From Granulicella sp. S190 (GTDB lineage Bacteria > Acidobacteriota > Terriglobia > Terriglobales > Acidobacteriaceae), in NCBI RefSeq assembly GCF_009766095.1, contig NZ_LMUD01000019.1:115322-179321 (forward strand): DNA of 64,000 bases, in the 5' to 3' direction. The notes under the pieces were generated by a model. That model saw only the letters and a program-made list of their open reading frames with translations. It did no database searches and was not told the origin of the DNA. The stretch's first letter is position 1; each line of letters opens with the position of its first letter. Positions 1 to 8,438 of this stretch are shown here, in pieces. The position numbers and the translations under genes are program-made.

Positions 1-1554
1 GACCTGGGGCTGGGTGGGAAGACCAGGGATGCCGGTTAAGAGGCTCGGAAGATTCGCGCCGTAAGGACTCTTGCCGCCGTCGGTGCGAGTGAAGGCGAAG
101 CGAGCGTCGAGGATGGAGTTCTGCGTGAAGATGTGAGTGACGCCACCAGCGATCTGCTGATTGAAGATGTTGACATTGCCATTGCTGTTTCCGCCGGCCG
201 GTCCCTGAATGTTCGGGGGTGAGAGGATCTTGCCCTGATGCTGGCTGTAACGAACGAAGGCCGTGTTGTGCTGGTTGAAGGTCTGATCGACGCGAACGTC
301 AAATTTATCGTCGTTGAGTGTATCTGATGGCTGGGATGCGTAGTTGTTGGCGAAGGGTCCGCCAGGAACGTTGGGCTGCGGGAGAGCGCCAAGGACGCCT
401 TTGGCGAAGGCGGATACGGAGGGGTCGTTGAAGGGGATGACACCGTTGGCGTAGGTCTGGCCAGTTAGAGGATTGATGAGAGGGACGGGGGTGTTGGTCG
501 AGGTCAGGAAGGTATAGCCGCCGTTGGCTGTGGCGAGCGCACTGGTTCCGTTCTGGTCTACGGTTGGAACTGTGGCCTGGAGGATGGTGTGAACGACCTG
601 ACGGGTTCCTTCATAGTCGCCAAAGAAGAAGGTGTGGTCTTTCCAGATGGGACCACCGAAGGTGCCACCGAATTGGTTGCGCAGAAGGACCGGCTTTTCA
701 GGCGCTTTGGTGAGGGGATTGGTGGGAGGGGTGAAGGGCCCGATGGCATTGAAGACGGTGTTGCGGATGTAGTCGTAGGCCTTGCCGTGAAACTGGTTGG
801 AACCGCTACGGATGCTGACGTTGATGACGGCTCCTGCGCTGCGGCCATACTCTGCGCTGTAGTTGTCGGTCTCTACTCGAAACTCATCGATAGCGTCGGG
901 CGAGGGAGGGATGGCCTGATTGGAAAAGCCCTGATTGGAGGTGCCGTAGGCGTTGTTGTCGAGGCCGTCGAGGAGAAAGTTGTTGAACTCGCTACGTTGA
1001 CCGTTAACGTTGAAGGAGGCATCGCGGCTGGAGTCGGTGGAGTTTTCGAGGATGTTGCGGCGAACGCCGGGCACGAGGGCGGCGAGGTCGGCGTAGGCAC
1101 GGCCGTTGAGGGGAAGATTCTCGACCTCGCGAGTGCCGATAACCTGACCACGCTCGCTGGAGTCGGTTTCGAGCAGGGCAGCAGCGGCGTCGACGGTGAC
1201 GGTCTCGCTGTTCGATCCAACCTTTACAGAGACATCGACGCGCTGGCGGGCGTTGACGGTGACGGTAAACGGCTGGGTGGTGCTGGTATCGAAGCCGTTT
1301 GCCTGGGCCGTGACTATATACTGGCCGATTTTGACGTCGGTGAACTCGTAGGAGCCCTGAGCGTCGGTGTGTGCGATGACCTGCGCCTTTGTGTCCTGAT
1401 TGATGAGAGAGACGGTGGCTTGTCCGATGACTGCGCCTGAGCCATCGCGCACGTAACCGAGCACCGATGCTGTTTCAAACTGTGCGAACAGATTCCTGGC
1501 GTTCAAGCCGAACAGGCAGATCATTAATGCAAAAAGGATGACACGTTTCATCAT
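1..1554 (-). CDS. TonB-dependent receptor, Oar-like (3' end beyond window)
   Basis: Outer-membrane TonB-dependent receptor, probably for import of an oligomeric or large substrate. The minus-strand frame opens with ATG ATG AAA CGT at 1554 and stays open to base 1, so the C-terminal beta-barrel is outside the window. GGAG lies 5 bases upstream of the start. A signal peptide (MMKRVILFALMICLFG, about 25 residues, ending LFAQ) is followed by a carboxypeptidase-regulatory-like beta domain (SVLGYVRDGSGAVIGQATV) and a plug domain with the typical ENLPLNGRAYADL and NFLLDGLDNNAYGTSNQG motifs. The frame was read directly from the bases. A LacI-type operator at 1791-1804 lies upstream, which suggests it belongs to the nucleoside regulon to its right. 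The substrate is not readable from sequence. Confidence 0.9.
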   Translation of the reverse strand, partial: MMKRVILFALMICLFGLNARNLFAQFETASVLGYVRDGSGAVIGQATVSLINQDTKAQVIAHTDAQGSYEFTDVKIGQYIVTAQANGFDTSTTQPFTVTVNARQRVDVSVKVGSNSETVTVDAAAALLETDSSERGQVIGTREVENLPLNGRAYADLAALVPGVRRNILENSTDSSRDASFNVNGQRSEFNNFLLDGLDNNAYGTSNQGFSNQAIPPSPDAIDEFRVETDNYSAEYGRSAGAVINVSIRSGSNQFHGKAYDYIRNTVFNAIGPFTPPTNPLTKAPEKPVLLRNQFGGTFGGPIWKDHTFFFGDYEGTRQVVHTILQATVPTVDQNGTSALATANGGYTFLTSTNTPVPLINPLTGQTYANGVIPFNDPSVSAFAKGVLGALPQPNVPGGPFANNYASQPSDTLNDDKFDVRVDQTFNQHNTAFVRYSQHQGKILSPPNIQGPAGGNSNGNVNIFNQQIAGGVTHIFTQNSILDARFAFTRTDGGKSPYGANLPSLLTGIPGLPTQPQV

Positions 1555-1790
1555 TGGCTCCAGAAAGTGGCTTGATCATAATTTGGCGAGAGTGACTGCA
1601 ATCCGGCAGGGAACTCAGATGGCCGGATGGGTGACAAGACGTTGACGGCAGATATACGAGTGAGCGAATGCGGATTGTGCTCACTGCAGTTTTTCCTTAA
1701 GCGAGACAGGTCCGCCACTTCAGTAGACAGCGAAGCAACGAGGCGATCGTTACGTTTCGTTAAATATTCGATATATGAGATATCAATAAA

Positions 1791-1804
1791 TTGAATTTAT
1801 TCAA
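1791..1804. promoter_or_regulatory. Candidate LacI-family operator, copy 1
   Basis: TTGAATTTATTCAA matches the dyad TTGAA-N4-TTCAA also found at 3883-3896 and inside 11792-11809. It lies 237 bases upstream of the TonB receptor start at 1554, in an AT-rich stretch. Binding by the LacI-type protein encoded at 2539-3717 is inferred from proximity and from the shared motif. Confidence 0.6.
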
Positions 1805-1970
1805 AACTGAGCTGAACGATGATGGTTCGGTCGCTCTGCTCATCGTTGAACGGTGAACCAGCAGTTTTAACGAAGGAACTAGCGGCTTGATTTTGAAAAT
1901 TGCCGTGTGAGGAGGCAATGGAAGCGGGAAAGAGAGGATGTAGTCGGGGTGGTAATCCCTGGGGATAAAA

Positions 1971-2021
1971 GAGAAGGCCAACCCGCAATGGGGTTGGCCT
2001 TCTCCAAGTGCACGATTTATT
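1971..2021. repeat. Hairpin repeat, copy 1
   Basis: A perfect 14-bp stem (1971-1984 with 1991-2004) with a 6-base loop, core AGAAGGCCAACCC, followed by AAGTGCACGATTTATT at 2006-2021. The same architecture and the same right flank recur at 12138-12188. No long T run follows, so it may be a terminator or a dispersed hairpin repeat. Confidence 0.75.
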
Positions 2022-2538
2022 TACTAGCGGAGCCAACGATCTGTCGCCAACTGTAGAGCAACGCGACGAGGAAAGCTGGGCATGTGCTAAATGTGCTCGC
2101 TACGATGAGACAGGAAGATTTGGAGCTGTGGAAGAGTCGTCACCGCCTGCTATTCGCGACAAGGCATCGTTGATGGTCTCTGTGGTGTTTGTTGCGGCGA
2201 TGTGCAGGCTGCGAGTTGCCTTCGAGGCTGTTTGACACAACTTGTACTTGTTGTCGACTGTTTCCCTGGCACGAAATATCAGTTCTGAGCGCACGCTGGT
2301 CTCCGTTCTTTACGGCGTTCAGACTAACGTGCTGCTGAATTCGCGGGTGAGATGCAGGTTCTTCTTCAGATGCGGCAGATCGTCAAGGACGTAAGACTTA
2401 TTGCTGCGGAAAGCTCTGCGGGATTAGGCCCGTCGCCGAAGATAGAAGCGACAGCCTTATTCTACGCCTACAGCAGTGTGAAACGTCCTATTCGTCCTCG
2501 ATTGCTGCGTCGCGGCAACTTTGCGCGGGCATTTCCTG

Positions 2539-3717
2539 TCAGGAACTCTTTTTCCTGGATGAGGAGCGTTTCGTCCCCCTCGGCATGGCGGCCTTTCCTG
2601 AGCCGGTGGTGGATTCACCGATGATGAGCTCAGCCTGCAGGGTGATAGTGACTGGCTCTGTAGGACCGGCCTTATTGGTGAGGCGGCTGAGCAAAAGTTC
2701 GCCCGCCTTGACTCCGAGGTCGTAGGCGGGCTGGATCACGGAGGTGATGCTGGGGCGCAACATTCGTCCACCAGGAATGTCGTCGAAGATAGCGAGAGCA
2801 ACCTGGTCGGGACAGGAGATGGCTAGCTCGTTGAACGCCTGCAAGGCGCCGAGCCCCATGGTTCCGTTGGAGACGAAGAGAGCGGTGGGGTGGGAGTGAC
2901 TGAGCAGCAGGTCTTTGGTCATCTTGTAGCCGCTTTCGAAGCGGAAGTCGCCTTCACGCACCAGATCCCGGTCGATCTTGATGTTCGATTCACCGAGGAC
3001 CATCTCGTAGCCTTTGTATCGATCGCGCGCGGTCTGGAGCCATGACGAACCGTTGATGATGCCGATCCTGCGGTGACCTAGACCGACCAGGTGGCGCACG
3101 CACATCGCCGCTCCACGAACGTTATCGACAACGACAGAATCCACGTTGAGCCCGGGGGGAGTGCGGTCCAGACATACTACGGGGATGCCCATATCGATCG
3201 CCTGAACGATGTGGGAGACGTCGTTTGCGGGATTAGGCGCGACTACGGCGAGCATGCCGTCGACGCGATGCGTGCGCAGCATCGAGAATATCTGACGCTC
3301 GCGCTCTAGATCGTCGTCGGTATTGAAGATCGTTAGCATGTAGCCATGCTGAACGATGGCGCTTTCGACGCCACGCAGGACAAGGGGAAAGAACGGGTTG
3401 GTGATATCGGAGATAACGATACCGATGACGCTCGAGCGGCGTGACTTCAGGCTGCGTGCGTGATTGTTGGGATGGTAGTTGAGGTCACGCATCGCCTGCT
3501 GGACGCGCCGCAGCAGCTGAGAGCTGACTGCGTTGCTGTCGTTGAGGACATTGGAGACGGTGCCAACGGAGACCTTGGCTCGTCGCGCGACCTCCTGGAT
3601 CGTGGCATTGCGCTTGATAATGTTCGTCTCCCGTTGCAGCGATAAAAGGGTAAAGGCTGTGCAAGTGGAATTGCCGCCTGTGCCAAGGAGATTAAGGGGG
3701 TGCGGAGGATTTTGCAA
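2539..3717 (-). CDS. LacI-family transcriptional regulator
   Basis: DNA-binding repressor. An N-terminal helix-turn-helix (ATIQEVARRAKVSVGTVSNV) is followed by the hinge region (NNHARSLKSRRSSVIGIVIS) and a periplasmic-binding-protein-like effector domain up to the C-terminus, which ends in a basic Ser/Lys tail. Total length fits the family, with about 35 extra N-terminal residues. The start is uncertain: the frame opens with TTG at 3717, which lacks a good ribosome site, and no ATG precedes the helix-turn-helix. GGGAG followed by ATT-ATC-AAG just before ATIQEV may mark a shorter, unusual start. The gene is divergent from the sugar permease at 4004. By context (ribokinase, nucleoside hydrolases) the effector may be ribose or a nucleoside, which is inference. 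Confidence 0.9.
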   Translation of the reverse strand: MQNPPHPLNLLGTGGNSTCTAFTLLSLQRETNIIKRNATIQEVARRAKVSVGTVSNVLNDSNAVSSQLLRRVQQAMRDLNYHPNNHARSLKSRRSSVIGIVISDITNPFFPLVLRGVESAIVQHGYMLTIFNTDDDLERERQIFSMLRTHRVDGMLAVVAPNPANDVSHIVQAIDMGIPVVCLDRTPPGLNVDSVVVDNVRGAAMCVRHLVGLGHRRIGIINGSSWLQTARDRYKGYEMVLGESNIKIDRDLVREGDFRFESGYKMTKDLLLSHSHPTALFVSNGTMGLGALQAFNELAISCPDQVALAIFDDIPGGRMLRPSITSVIQPAYDLGVKAGELLLSRLTNKAGPTEPVTITLQAELIIGESTTGSGKAAMPRGTKRSSSRKKSS

Positions 3718-3842
3718 GGAGGGTTGTTGCGAGCCACCGTGTGCCCTGCGTCCGCGTGCGCCAGATCGACAGGCGCCCCTCGGGCTTCGCCCTCGGCTGA
3801 ACAGAGCCGTGAAGGTTGGGGAGTGTTGCCCAGAAAGATTCC

Positions 3843-3873
3843 TTGACAGGTATCGGTTAGGAAAGCATAGAAT
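3843..3873 (+). promoter_or_regulatory. Putative sigma70 promoter of the permease gene
   Basis: TTGACA at 3843-3848 is followed by CATAGAAT at 3866-3873, giving a -10-like TAGAAT or CATAGA with 17-19 bases of spacing. It points at the permease gene at 4004 and its expected start point falls next to the operator at 3883-3896. Confidence 0.5.
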
Positions 3874-3882
3874 GGCGCGGGA

Positions 3883-3896
3883 TTGAATCAGTTCAA
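3883..3896. promoter_or_regulatory. Candidate LacI-family operator, copy 2
   Basis: TTGAATCAGTTCAA fits TTGAA-N4-TTCAA and lies about 10 bases beyond the putative -10 box, where a bound repressor would block initiation. It is between the regulator gene (minus) and the permease gene (plus). Confidence 0.65.
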
Positions 3897-4003
3897 AGCG
3901 AGATCACGCTGACCGAATCTGCAAGGCGAGGCAGCCTGGAGTGATCTTTCGATCGTAAAGGCGCGGGCGAGATTTCCCGCTCTTTTGCAGCAGGGGTGGG
4001 GAA

Positions 4004-4999
4004 ATGTTCATCGTAGATAATCAGGCCGTCGCGTTCTTACTCTGCGTTGTTACGATGCTTGGCTGGGGCTCGTGGGCGAATACCCAGAAGCTCGCCGGTA
4101 AAGAACGGTGGCCCTTTGCTCTCTACTACTGGGACTATGCGTTCGGAGTCGCTCTGCTGGGCGTGGTGTTCTGTTTCACTCTGGGCAATTTCGGTTCGGC
4201 GGGAAGTAGCGCTGTCGCGAATCTTCGTCTTGCGTCCTCGAGCTCGCTGTTACGTGCGCTTACCAGCGGCGCAGTGTTCAACCTCTCCAACATCTTGCTG
4301 GTGATCGCGATCGACGCCGCGGGTATGTCGCTTGCCTTCCCCGTGGGCGTCGGACTTGCTCTCGTAATCGGCACGGTGGCGAGTTATTTCCATGCGCCGA
4401 AGGGTAGCCCCGTGCTGCTGGGCGCGGGCGTTGTGCTGATCGTCTTCGCGATGATCATGTCCGCCATGGCCACACGGCAGGTGCAGAAGCAGCGTTCGGT
4501 TAGCGCGAGCCGTGGACTGTTGTTTGCCATCGCAGCGGGATGTTTGATGGGGTTCTTTTACCCGCAGCTTATCTCGTCTATGTCGCCAAACTTCAACAGC
4601 GAACCAATTCAACTGGGATATTTGACACCCTACACGGCACTTCTGCTGTTCGGCATCGGCTTACTGTTGAGTAACGTGCTAATCAACACAGTGTTCATGC
4701 GCGTGCAGGGTTCGACGTACCGAGAGTATCGAGAGGCAAAACCGAAGCTGCATTGGTTGGGTCTGTTGGGTGGCGCCATCTGGATGATCGCGCTTAGCCT
4801 GAACGTCATCGCATCAGGCGTGGCGGGGCCTGCGGTGTCGTATGCGCTGGGACAAGGGGCGACGCTGGTGGCTGCCCTCTGGGGTGTATTTGTTTGGAAG
4901 GAGTTTCGCGGAGCGGCAACCGGCACGCGAACGCTTGTCGCGCTTATGCTGATTGGTTACACCGCGGGGCTGGTGCTGATCGGCTCCGCGATCATGTGA
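4004..4999 (+). CDS. GRP/RhaT-type sugar permease (DMT superfamily)
   Basis: Inner-membrane permease of 331 residues with about ten hydrophobic segments. The N-terminus (LLCVVTMLGWGSWANTQKLA, then FALYYWDYAFG) resembles the glucose/ribose porter and RhaT-like families of the drug/metabolite superfamily. Its neighbours are ribokinase and nucleoside hydrolases, so ribose or nucleoside uptake is the likely role; a similar arrangement is known in Bacteroides ribose-utilisation loci. An L-rhamnose carrier is the main alternative name seen for such proteins. A purine-rich GGGGTGGGGAA precedes the ATG. A promoter and a LacI-type operator lie upstream (3843-3896), so repression by the divergent regulator is likely. 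Confidence 0.8.
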   Translation: MFIVDNQAVAFLLCVVTMLGWGSWANTQKLAGKERWPFALYYWDYAFGVALLGVVFCFTLGNFGSAGSSAVANLRLASSSSLLRALTSGAVFNLSNILLVIAIDAAGMSLAFPVGVGLALVIGTVASYFHAPKGSPVLLGAGVVLIVFAMIMSAMATRQVQKQRSVSASRGLLFAIAAGCLMGFFYPQLISSMSPNFNSEPIQLGYLTPYTALLLFGIGLLLSNVLINTVFMRVQGSTYREYREAKPKLHWLGLLGGAIWMIALSLNVIASGVAGPAVSYALGQGATLVAALWGVFVWKEFRGAATGTRTLVALMLIGYTAGLVLIGSAIM

Positions 5000-5091
5000 G
5001 GGGCTGACCATCGAATCGCCCGGCTGACTGATTGAGAGACGGACAAGAGGCGAGAGCTGTCTTCAAGGCGCAAGCGGCGCGTTGAGCATTG

Positions 5092-6036
5092 CTAGCTTTG
5101 CTTCTTGGAGGAGGCTTGTTTGTACCGCTCCAACTCAGATCTTCGCGGCATAGAAGGAGCTGTTCCGTGCCGCGTGACCGAGATGCCAGCCACAACGCAT
5201 CCGAAGCGTGCTGCCTCTTCGAGGCTCATTCCTTCTGAGAGGGCGACGGCGAGACCTGCGTTGAATGCATCTCCTGCGCCTGTGGTGTCGATTACGGGCC
5301 CGGCACTGAAGGCTTCGATGTGCATGGTCATCGACGAGGTCTTAACCAGAGCGCCGCGGGCGCCCAGGGTGAGGATTACGTTGCGTACACCGCGCGCAAG
5401 CAGTAGCCCGGCTGCGCGCTCTGCGTCTTCGAGAGACGCAATGGGAAGGCCAGTGAGAGCTTCTGCTTCACTCTCATTGGGAGTCAGATAGTCGCACAGC
5501 GCAAGGATAGCGTCGTCCAACGCACAGGCGGGAGCGGGGTTGAGGATAGTAGGGACGCCGAGCTCTCGCGCGGTCTTCAATCCATGTATCACGATGAGAA
5601 GAGGAAGCTCGAGCTGGGTCATGAAGGCGGCCGAGCCGGTGATGTGGTCGCGTGCGCGATCGATCTCGTCCGTCGAGAGAGCGTTCGCGGCACCCGGAGT
5701 GATGACGATTGCATTTTCGCCTTTAATCTCGTCGATGATGATGGCGGCAGCGCCGGTCGTATCGCTCTCCGAGGAGAAAAGAAACTGCGTGTCGACGCCC
5801 TCCTCTTTGTAGGTTCGACGAGCGATATCGCCGAAGTTATCGCTTCCTACTTTGCTGATGAAGTAGACCTGCGCGCCGAGACGAGCAGCGGCGACCGATT
5901 GATTTGATCCTTTGCCGCCGGGCCCGAGACGAAACTCGGACCCGAGAACGGTTTCTCCCCAAACGGGAAGACGTTTTACTCGGAAGGCCAGATCGATGGC
6001 AAAGACTCCCATGATGGCAATGGGTTTACTCTTCAT
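5092..6036 (-). CDS. rbsK: Ribokinase (PfkB family)
   Basis: Phosphorylates D-ribose with ATP to ribose 5-phosphate in the cytoplasm. It shows both PfkB signatures: GPGGKGSNQSVAAARLG near residue 40 and DTTGAGDAFNAGLAVAL near residue 250, the latter with the catalytic Asp of the GAGD motif. Length (314 residues) is normal for ribokinase. The start is set at the ATG at 6036 (MKSKPIAIMG) because GTGGAG lies 6 bases upstream; an in-frame ATG 21 bases earlier has no such site. It is the last gene of the receptor / nucleoside hydrolase operon, 65 bases after the preceding gene, and would consume the ribose those hydrolases release. Confidence 0.9.
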   Translation of the reverse strand: MKSKPIAIMGVFAIDLAFRVKRLPVWGETVLGSEFRLGPGGKGSNQSVAAARLGAQVYFISKVGSDNFGDIARRTYKEEGVDTQFLFSSESDTTGAAAIIIDEIKGENAIVITPGAANALSTDEIDRARDHITGSAAFMTQLELPLLIVIHGLKTARELGVPTILNPAPACALDDAILALCDYLTPNESEAEALTGLPIASLEDAERAAGLLLARGVRNVILTLGARGALVKTSSMTMHIEAFSAGPVIDTTGAGDAFNAGLAVALSEGMSLEEAARFGCVVAGISVTRHGTAPSMPRRSELERYKQASSKKQS

Positions 6037-6101
6037 GTCAGTCTCCACAGCAGTCATAGATGTTTATCAACGTTGTTGGATGATGTCTGCTAACGATCAC
6101 G

Positions 6102-7229
6102 CTAGTGGCCTTGACTTGATTCGAACTGAGGATTCTTCGCTCCTGGGGTAGGCGAGGACATCAGCTGCAAGAACATCTTCTGAAACTTAGGCCAGTCGAC
6201 ATCCATTTGTACATGAGCTTTTTGAAGATCGAGGGCGGGCTTATCGTCATCGCTCCAGACGATGGTGTCTCCGTAGCTGATGCCTTTGTCGACGCTAACA
6301 TCAAAATAGACATAGCGCTCGTGCGTGATGAGGCTGGGGTCAAGCCACGCGGCCGCAGCAAGCTCGTCCCATAGATAATCTCCGGGTCGGCGCGAGTAGC
6401 GGGCGATGTACTGGCCGGCTGGGGAGCTACTCTTCTTCAACTCATCGAGCATCTCCTTCGTGAGATGGGTCTCGATAGAGACATCCACCGGGGTGACTGT
6501 GATCTTCGGCCAATGGGCGTGGAAGACGATAGTCGAAGCTTCGGGGTCGAACCAGAGGTTGAATTCGTGGCGCGGACTGTCGACGTATTCCTTATCGTCG
6601 GTATGCGGATTGAGGCTGCCTCCCATGATGACGAGCTCCGCGGCGAGCTCGGCGAAGTGCGGATCGAGGCTAATCGCCTGAGCCACATTGGTCATAGGCC
6701 CGGCAGCGTAGATCGTCACCTGATGCGGGTATTTGTGCACCATGCGGATCAAAAAGTGTGCTGCGTCTTCGTCCGATACTTTCGTTGTGGGATTTCCTTC
6801 TTCGAGTTTGGGGACATCAAAGGGTCCATGCTTCGGGCGGAAGCTGCTCCAGGCGCCCTGATAAAGAACCTTCCCGTAGATCTGCTCCCACGCATTGGTC
6901 CACTGCTGCGTTCTTACCAAAGGAGTGATCGCGCCCGCCATAACGGGGATGTCGGTGCGGCCAATGAGCTCGAGCAGACGCAGGGTGTGGGCTACTTCTT
7001 CATCGCGCCATCCGTCGCCGGTGAGCACCGTGATACCGAGCACATTGACGCGTGGGGACTGGAGAAAGACGAGCATCGAGTTCATGTCCGTTCCCGCGGG
7101 TCCGACCGCATCCTGATCAATGACGACGTAGCGGCCATCCTGCGCGGAGAGCAACGGTGATGAGAGCACACCGAAAAGAGTGGGGAAGAGAACCAGAGAC
7201 CAAAGCGAGCTCTTTCGTAGATGTTTCAA
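6102..7229 (-). CDS. Exported nucleoside hydrolase-like protein with altered metal site
   Basis: IunH-family nucleoside hydrolase fold, expected to cleave the N-glycosidic bond of nucleosides to ribose and base. The start is TTG at 7229 because AGGAGG lies 7 bases upstream; this gives MKHLRKSSLWSLVLFPTLFG, a clean signal peptide ending near LLSAQ. An upstream ATG at 7250 overlaps the previous stop but has no ribosome site. The canonical DTDPGxDDA calcium motif is replaced by VIDQDAVGPAGTDMNSML, although TIYAAGPMTNVAQA and the C-terminal FNLWFDPEA region are conserved in type. Calcium binding or specificity may therefore differ from the paralogue encoded just upstream (7247-8401). Confidence 0.8.
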   Translation of the reverse strand: MKHLRKSSLWSLVLFPTLFGVLSSPLLSAQDGRYVVIDQDAVGPAGTDMNSMLVFLQSPRVNVLGITVLTGDGWRDEEVAHTLRLLELIGRTDIPVMAGAITPLVRTQQWTNAWEQIYGKVLYQGAWSSFRPKHGPFDVPKLEEGNPTTKVSDEDAAHFLIRMVHKYPHQVTIYAAGPMTNVAQAISLDPHFAELAAELVIMGGSLNPHTDDKEYVDSPRHEFNLWFDPEASTIVFHAHWPKITVTPVDVSIETHLTKEMLDELKKSSSPAGQYIARYSRRPGDYLWDELAAAAWLDPSLITHERYVYFDVSVDKGISYGDTIVWSDDDKPALDLQKAHVQMDVDWPKFQKMFLQLMSSPTPGAKNPQFESSQGH

Positions 7230-7246
7230 CGCAATTCCTCCTGAGA

Positions 7247-8401
7247 TCATCCGTTGTTCTGCGTATTTCCTGTAATGCGATCGACCAGCAGGCGGAAGAA
7301 GGCGTCCGGCCTAACGTCGACGGCAACCTGGGTGTTGGCGGTGAAGGTTTCATCCGATGGTGTCGCACCTGGACTATTCTCGAAGGCAGCCGCGTATCGG
7401 ATGGGGCCACGCTTCCATCCAACGCTCTCGCCTGCCGTGATGAGACCGTTGGTCTCAATCTGCACCCGATAACTCTCGAAGGTAAGTATATCGGGACGGA
7501 TCAGAGCGCTGACTGCGAGAGGATCGTGCAGGGTTGGGCCGCCCTTCTCTCCGTGCCCACGATAGCTTGCCATGATGGCGCGTGCGATACCGGCTGCAGC
7601 ACGGCTCGGCTTATTCGTAGCGGCTTCGAGCTGAAGGATGTAGGGCTCGGTCAGCTCGACCTTGCGAGTGACATCGAGGCCGACCATAGTGATAGGAACT
7701 TCGGAGTTGAAGACGATGCTTGCCGCCTCCGGGTCGACGTAGAAGTTGAACTCAGCCGCAGGCGTCACGTTGCCGCCCGAGAGCGAGCCTCCCATCAACA
7801 CAATGCTCTTGATAGCCTTCGCAAGACCTGGCTCCGAGCGAAGCGCAAGAGCAAGGTTGGTGAGAGGGCCGAGGCCGATCAGCGTCACCTCGCCAGGATG
7901 TTCCAGGACGATGCGGCAGATCAGCTCCGCGGCGTGTTCTTTTACAGCGGTGATTTTGGGCGGAGGAAGTTTGACGCCGCCGAGACCGTTCTCTCCGTGT
8001 GCATAGGACGCGGTCACCTGTCGCCGAATGAGCGGAGCAGCGGCGCCGGATGCCACTGGGATATCAGTTCGGTCGCAGATCTCGACCATACGCAGGGCGT
8101 TGGGCAGGGTGATCTCAAGAGGGAGATTTCCCGCAACTGCGGTGATGGCCAATACGTTGAGCTCAGGTGAGCGCATGGCCAGCATCAGGGCGAATGCATC
8201 GTCTACTCCAGGATCAGTATCGATGATGACCTTGGCTGCCGTTGTCGTTTCCGCGCGATGCGACGCCTCGGTCCGGGGTAGTCTATCCGGTGCGGCGAAT
8301 GCACGCGACGGCCCGTGAACCATCGCGGCAATCGCAGAACCTGTTGTCGCCTTCAAAAACATTCTGCGGTCCGGAGTCCGCTGAAACCAATCAGGCTTCA
8401 T
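7247..8401 (-). CDS. Exported nucleoside hydrolase (Tat-type signal)
   Basis: Cleaves nucleosides into ribose and base, probably in the periplasm. The N-terminus has a twin-arginine-type signal (DRRMFLKATTGSAIAAM), followed by the complete calcium-binding motif VIIDTDPGVDDAFALMLAM, then VTLIGLGPLTNLALAL and FNFYVDPEAASIVFNS, all typical of the IunH family. Length is 384 residues including about 50 of export signal and linker. The stop overlaps the upstream ATG of the next gene by four bases and AGGAGG of that gene lies inside the overlap, so the two are co-translated. It follows the TonB receptor gene by 37 bases. Confidence 0.88.
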   Translation of the reverse strand: MKPDWFQRTPDRRMFLKATTGSAIAAMVHGPSRAFAAPDRLPRTEASHRAETTTAAKVIIDTDPGVDDAFALMLAMRSPELNVLAITAVAGNLPLEITLPNALRMVEICDRTDIPVASGAAAPLIRRQVTASYAHGENGLGGVKLPPPKITAVKEHAAELICRIVLEHPGEVTLIGLGPLTNLALALRSEPGLAKAIKSIVLMGGSLSGGNVTPAAEFNFYVDPEAASIVFNSEVPITMVGLDVTRKVELTEPYILQLEAATNKPSRAAAGIARAIMASYRGHGEKGGPTLHDPLAVSALIRPDILTFESYRVQIETNGLITAGESVGWKRGPIRYAAAFENSPGATPSDETFTANTQVAVDVRPDAFFRLLVDRITGNTQNNG

Positions 8402-8438
8402 GCCTTTTCTATCCTTCCATGATGAAAGCTTGCGGCGA

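Larger units (their letters stand above)
1555..2538. other. Intergenic region, about 1 kb, no convincing gene
   Basis: Small open frames exist on both strands (for example 2008-2235 plus and 2100-2294 minus), but none has a convincing ribosome site or recognisable domain. It does hold an AT-rich stretch with a LacI-type operator (1791-1804) and a strong hairpin repeat (1971-2021), both listed separately. Confidence 0.6.

Noticed and set aside
589..1440. 283-codon open frame on the plus strand
   Set aside because: It lies opposite the TonB receptor coding frame, is rich in Gly/Val/Asp as antisense frames of high-GC genes are, and has no domain.
2100..2294. 64-codon frame on the minus strand after the LacI gene
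   Set aside because: Composition is not implausible, but there is no supporting ribosome site or motif and an overlapping frame exists on the other strand.
4004..4999. Calling the permease RhaT (L-rhamnose carrier)
   Set aside because: The family label is often used for such proteins, but ribokinase, nucleoside hydrolases and the shared operator point to ribose or nucleosides instead.
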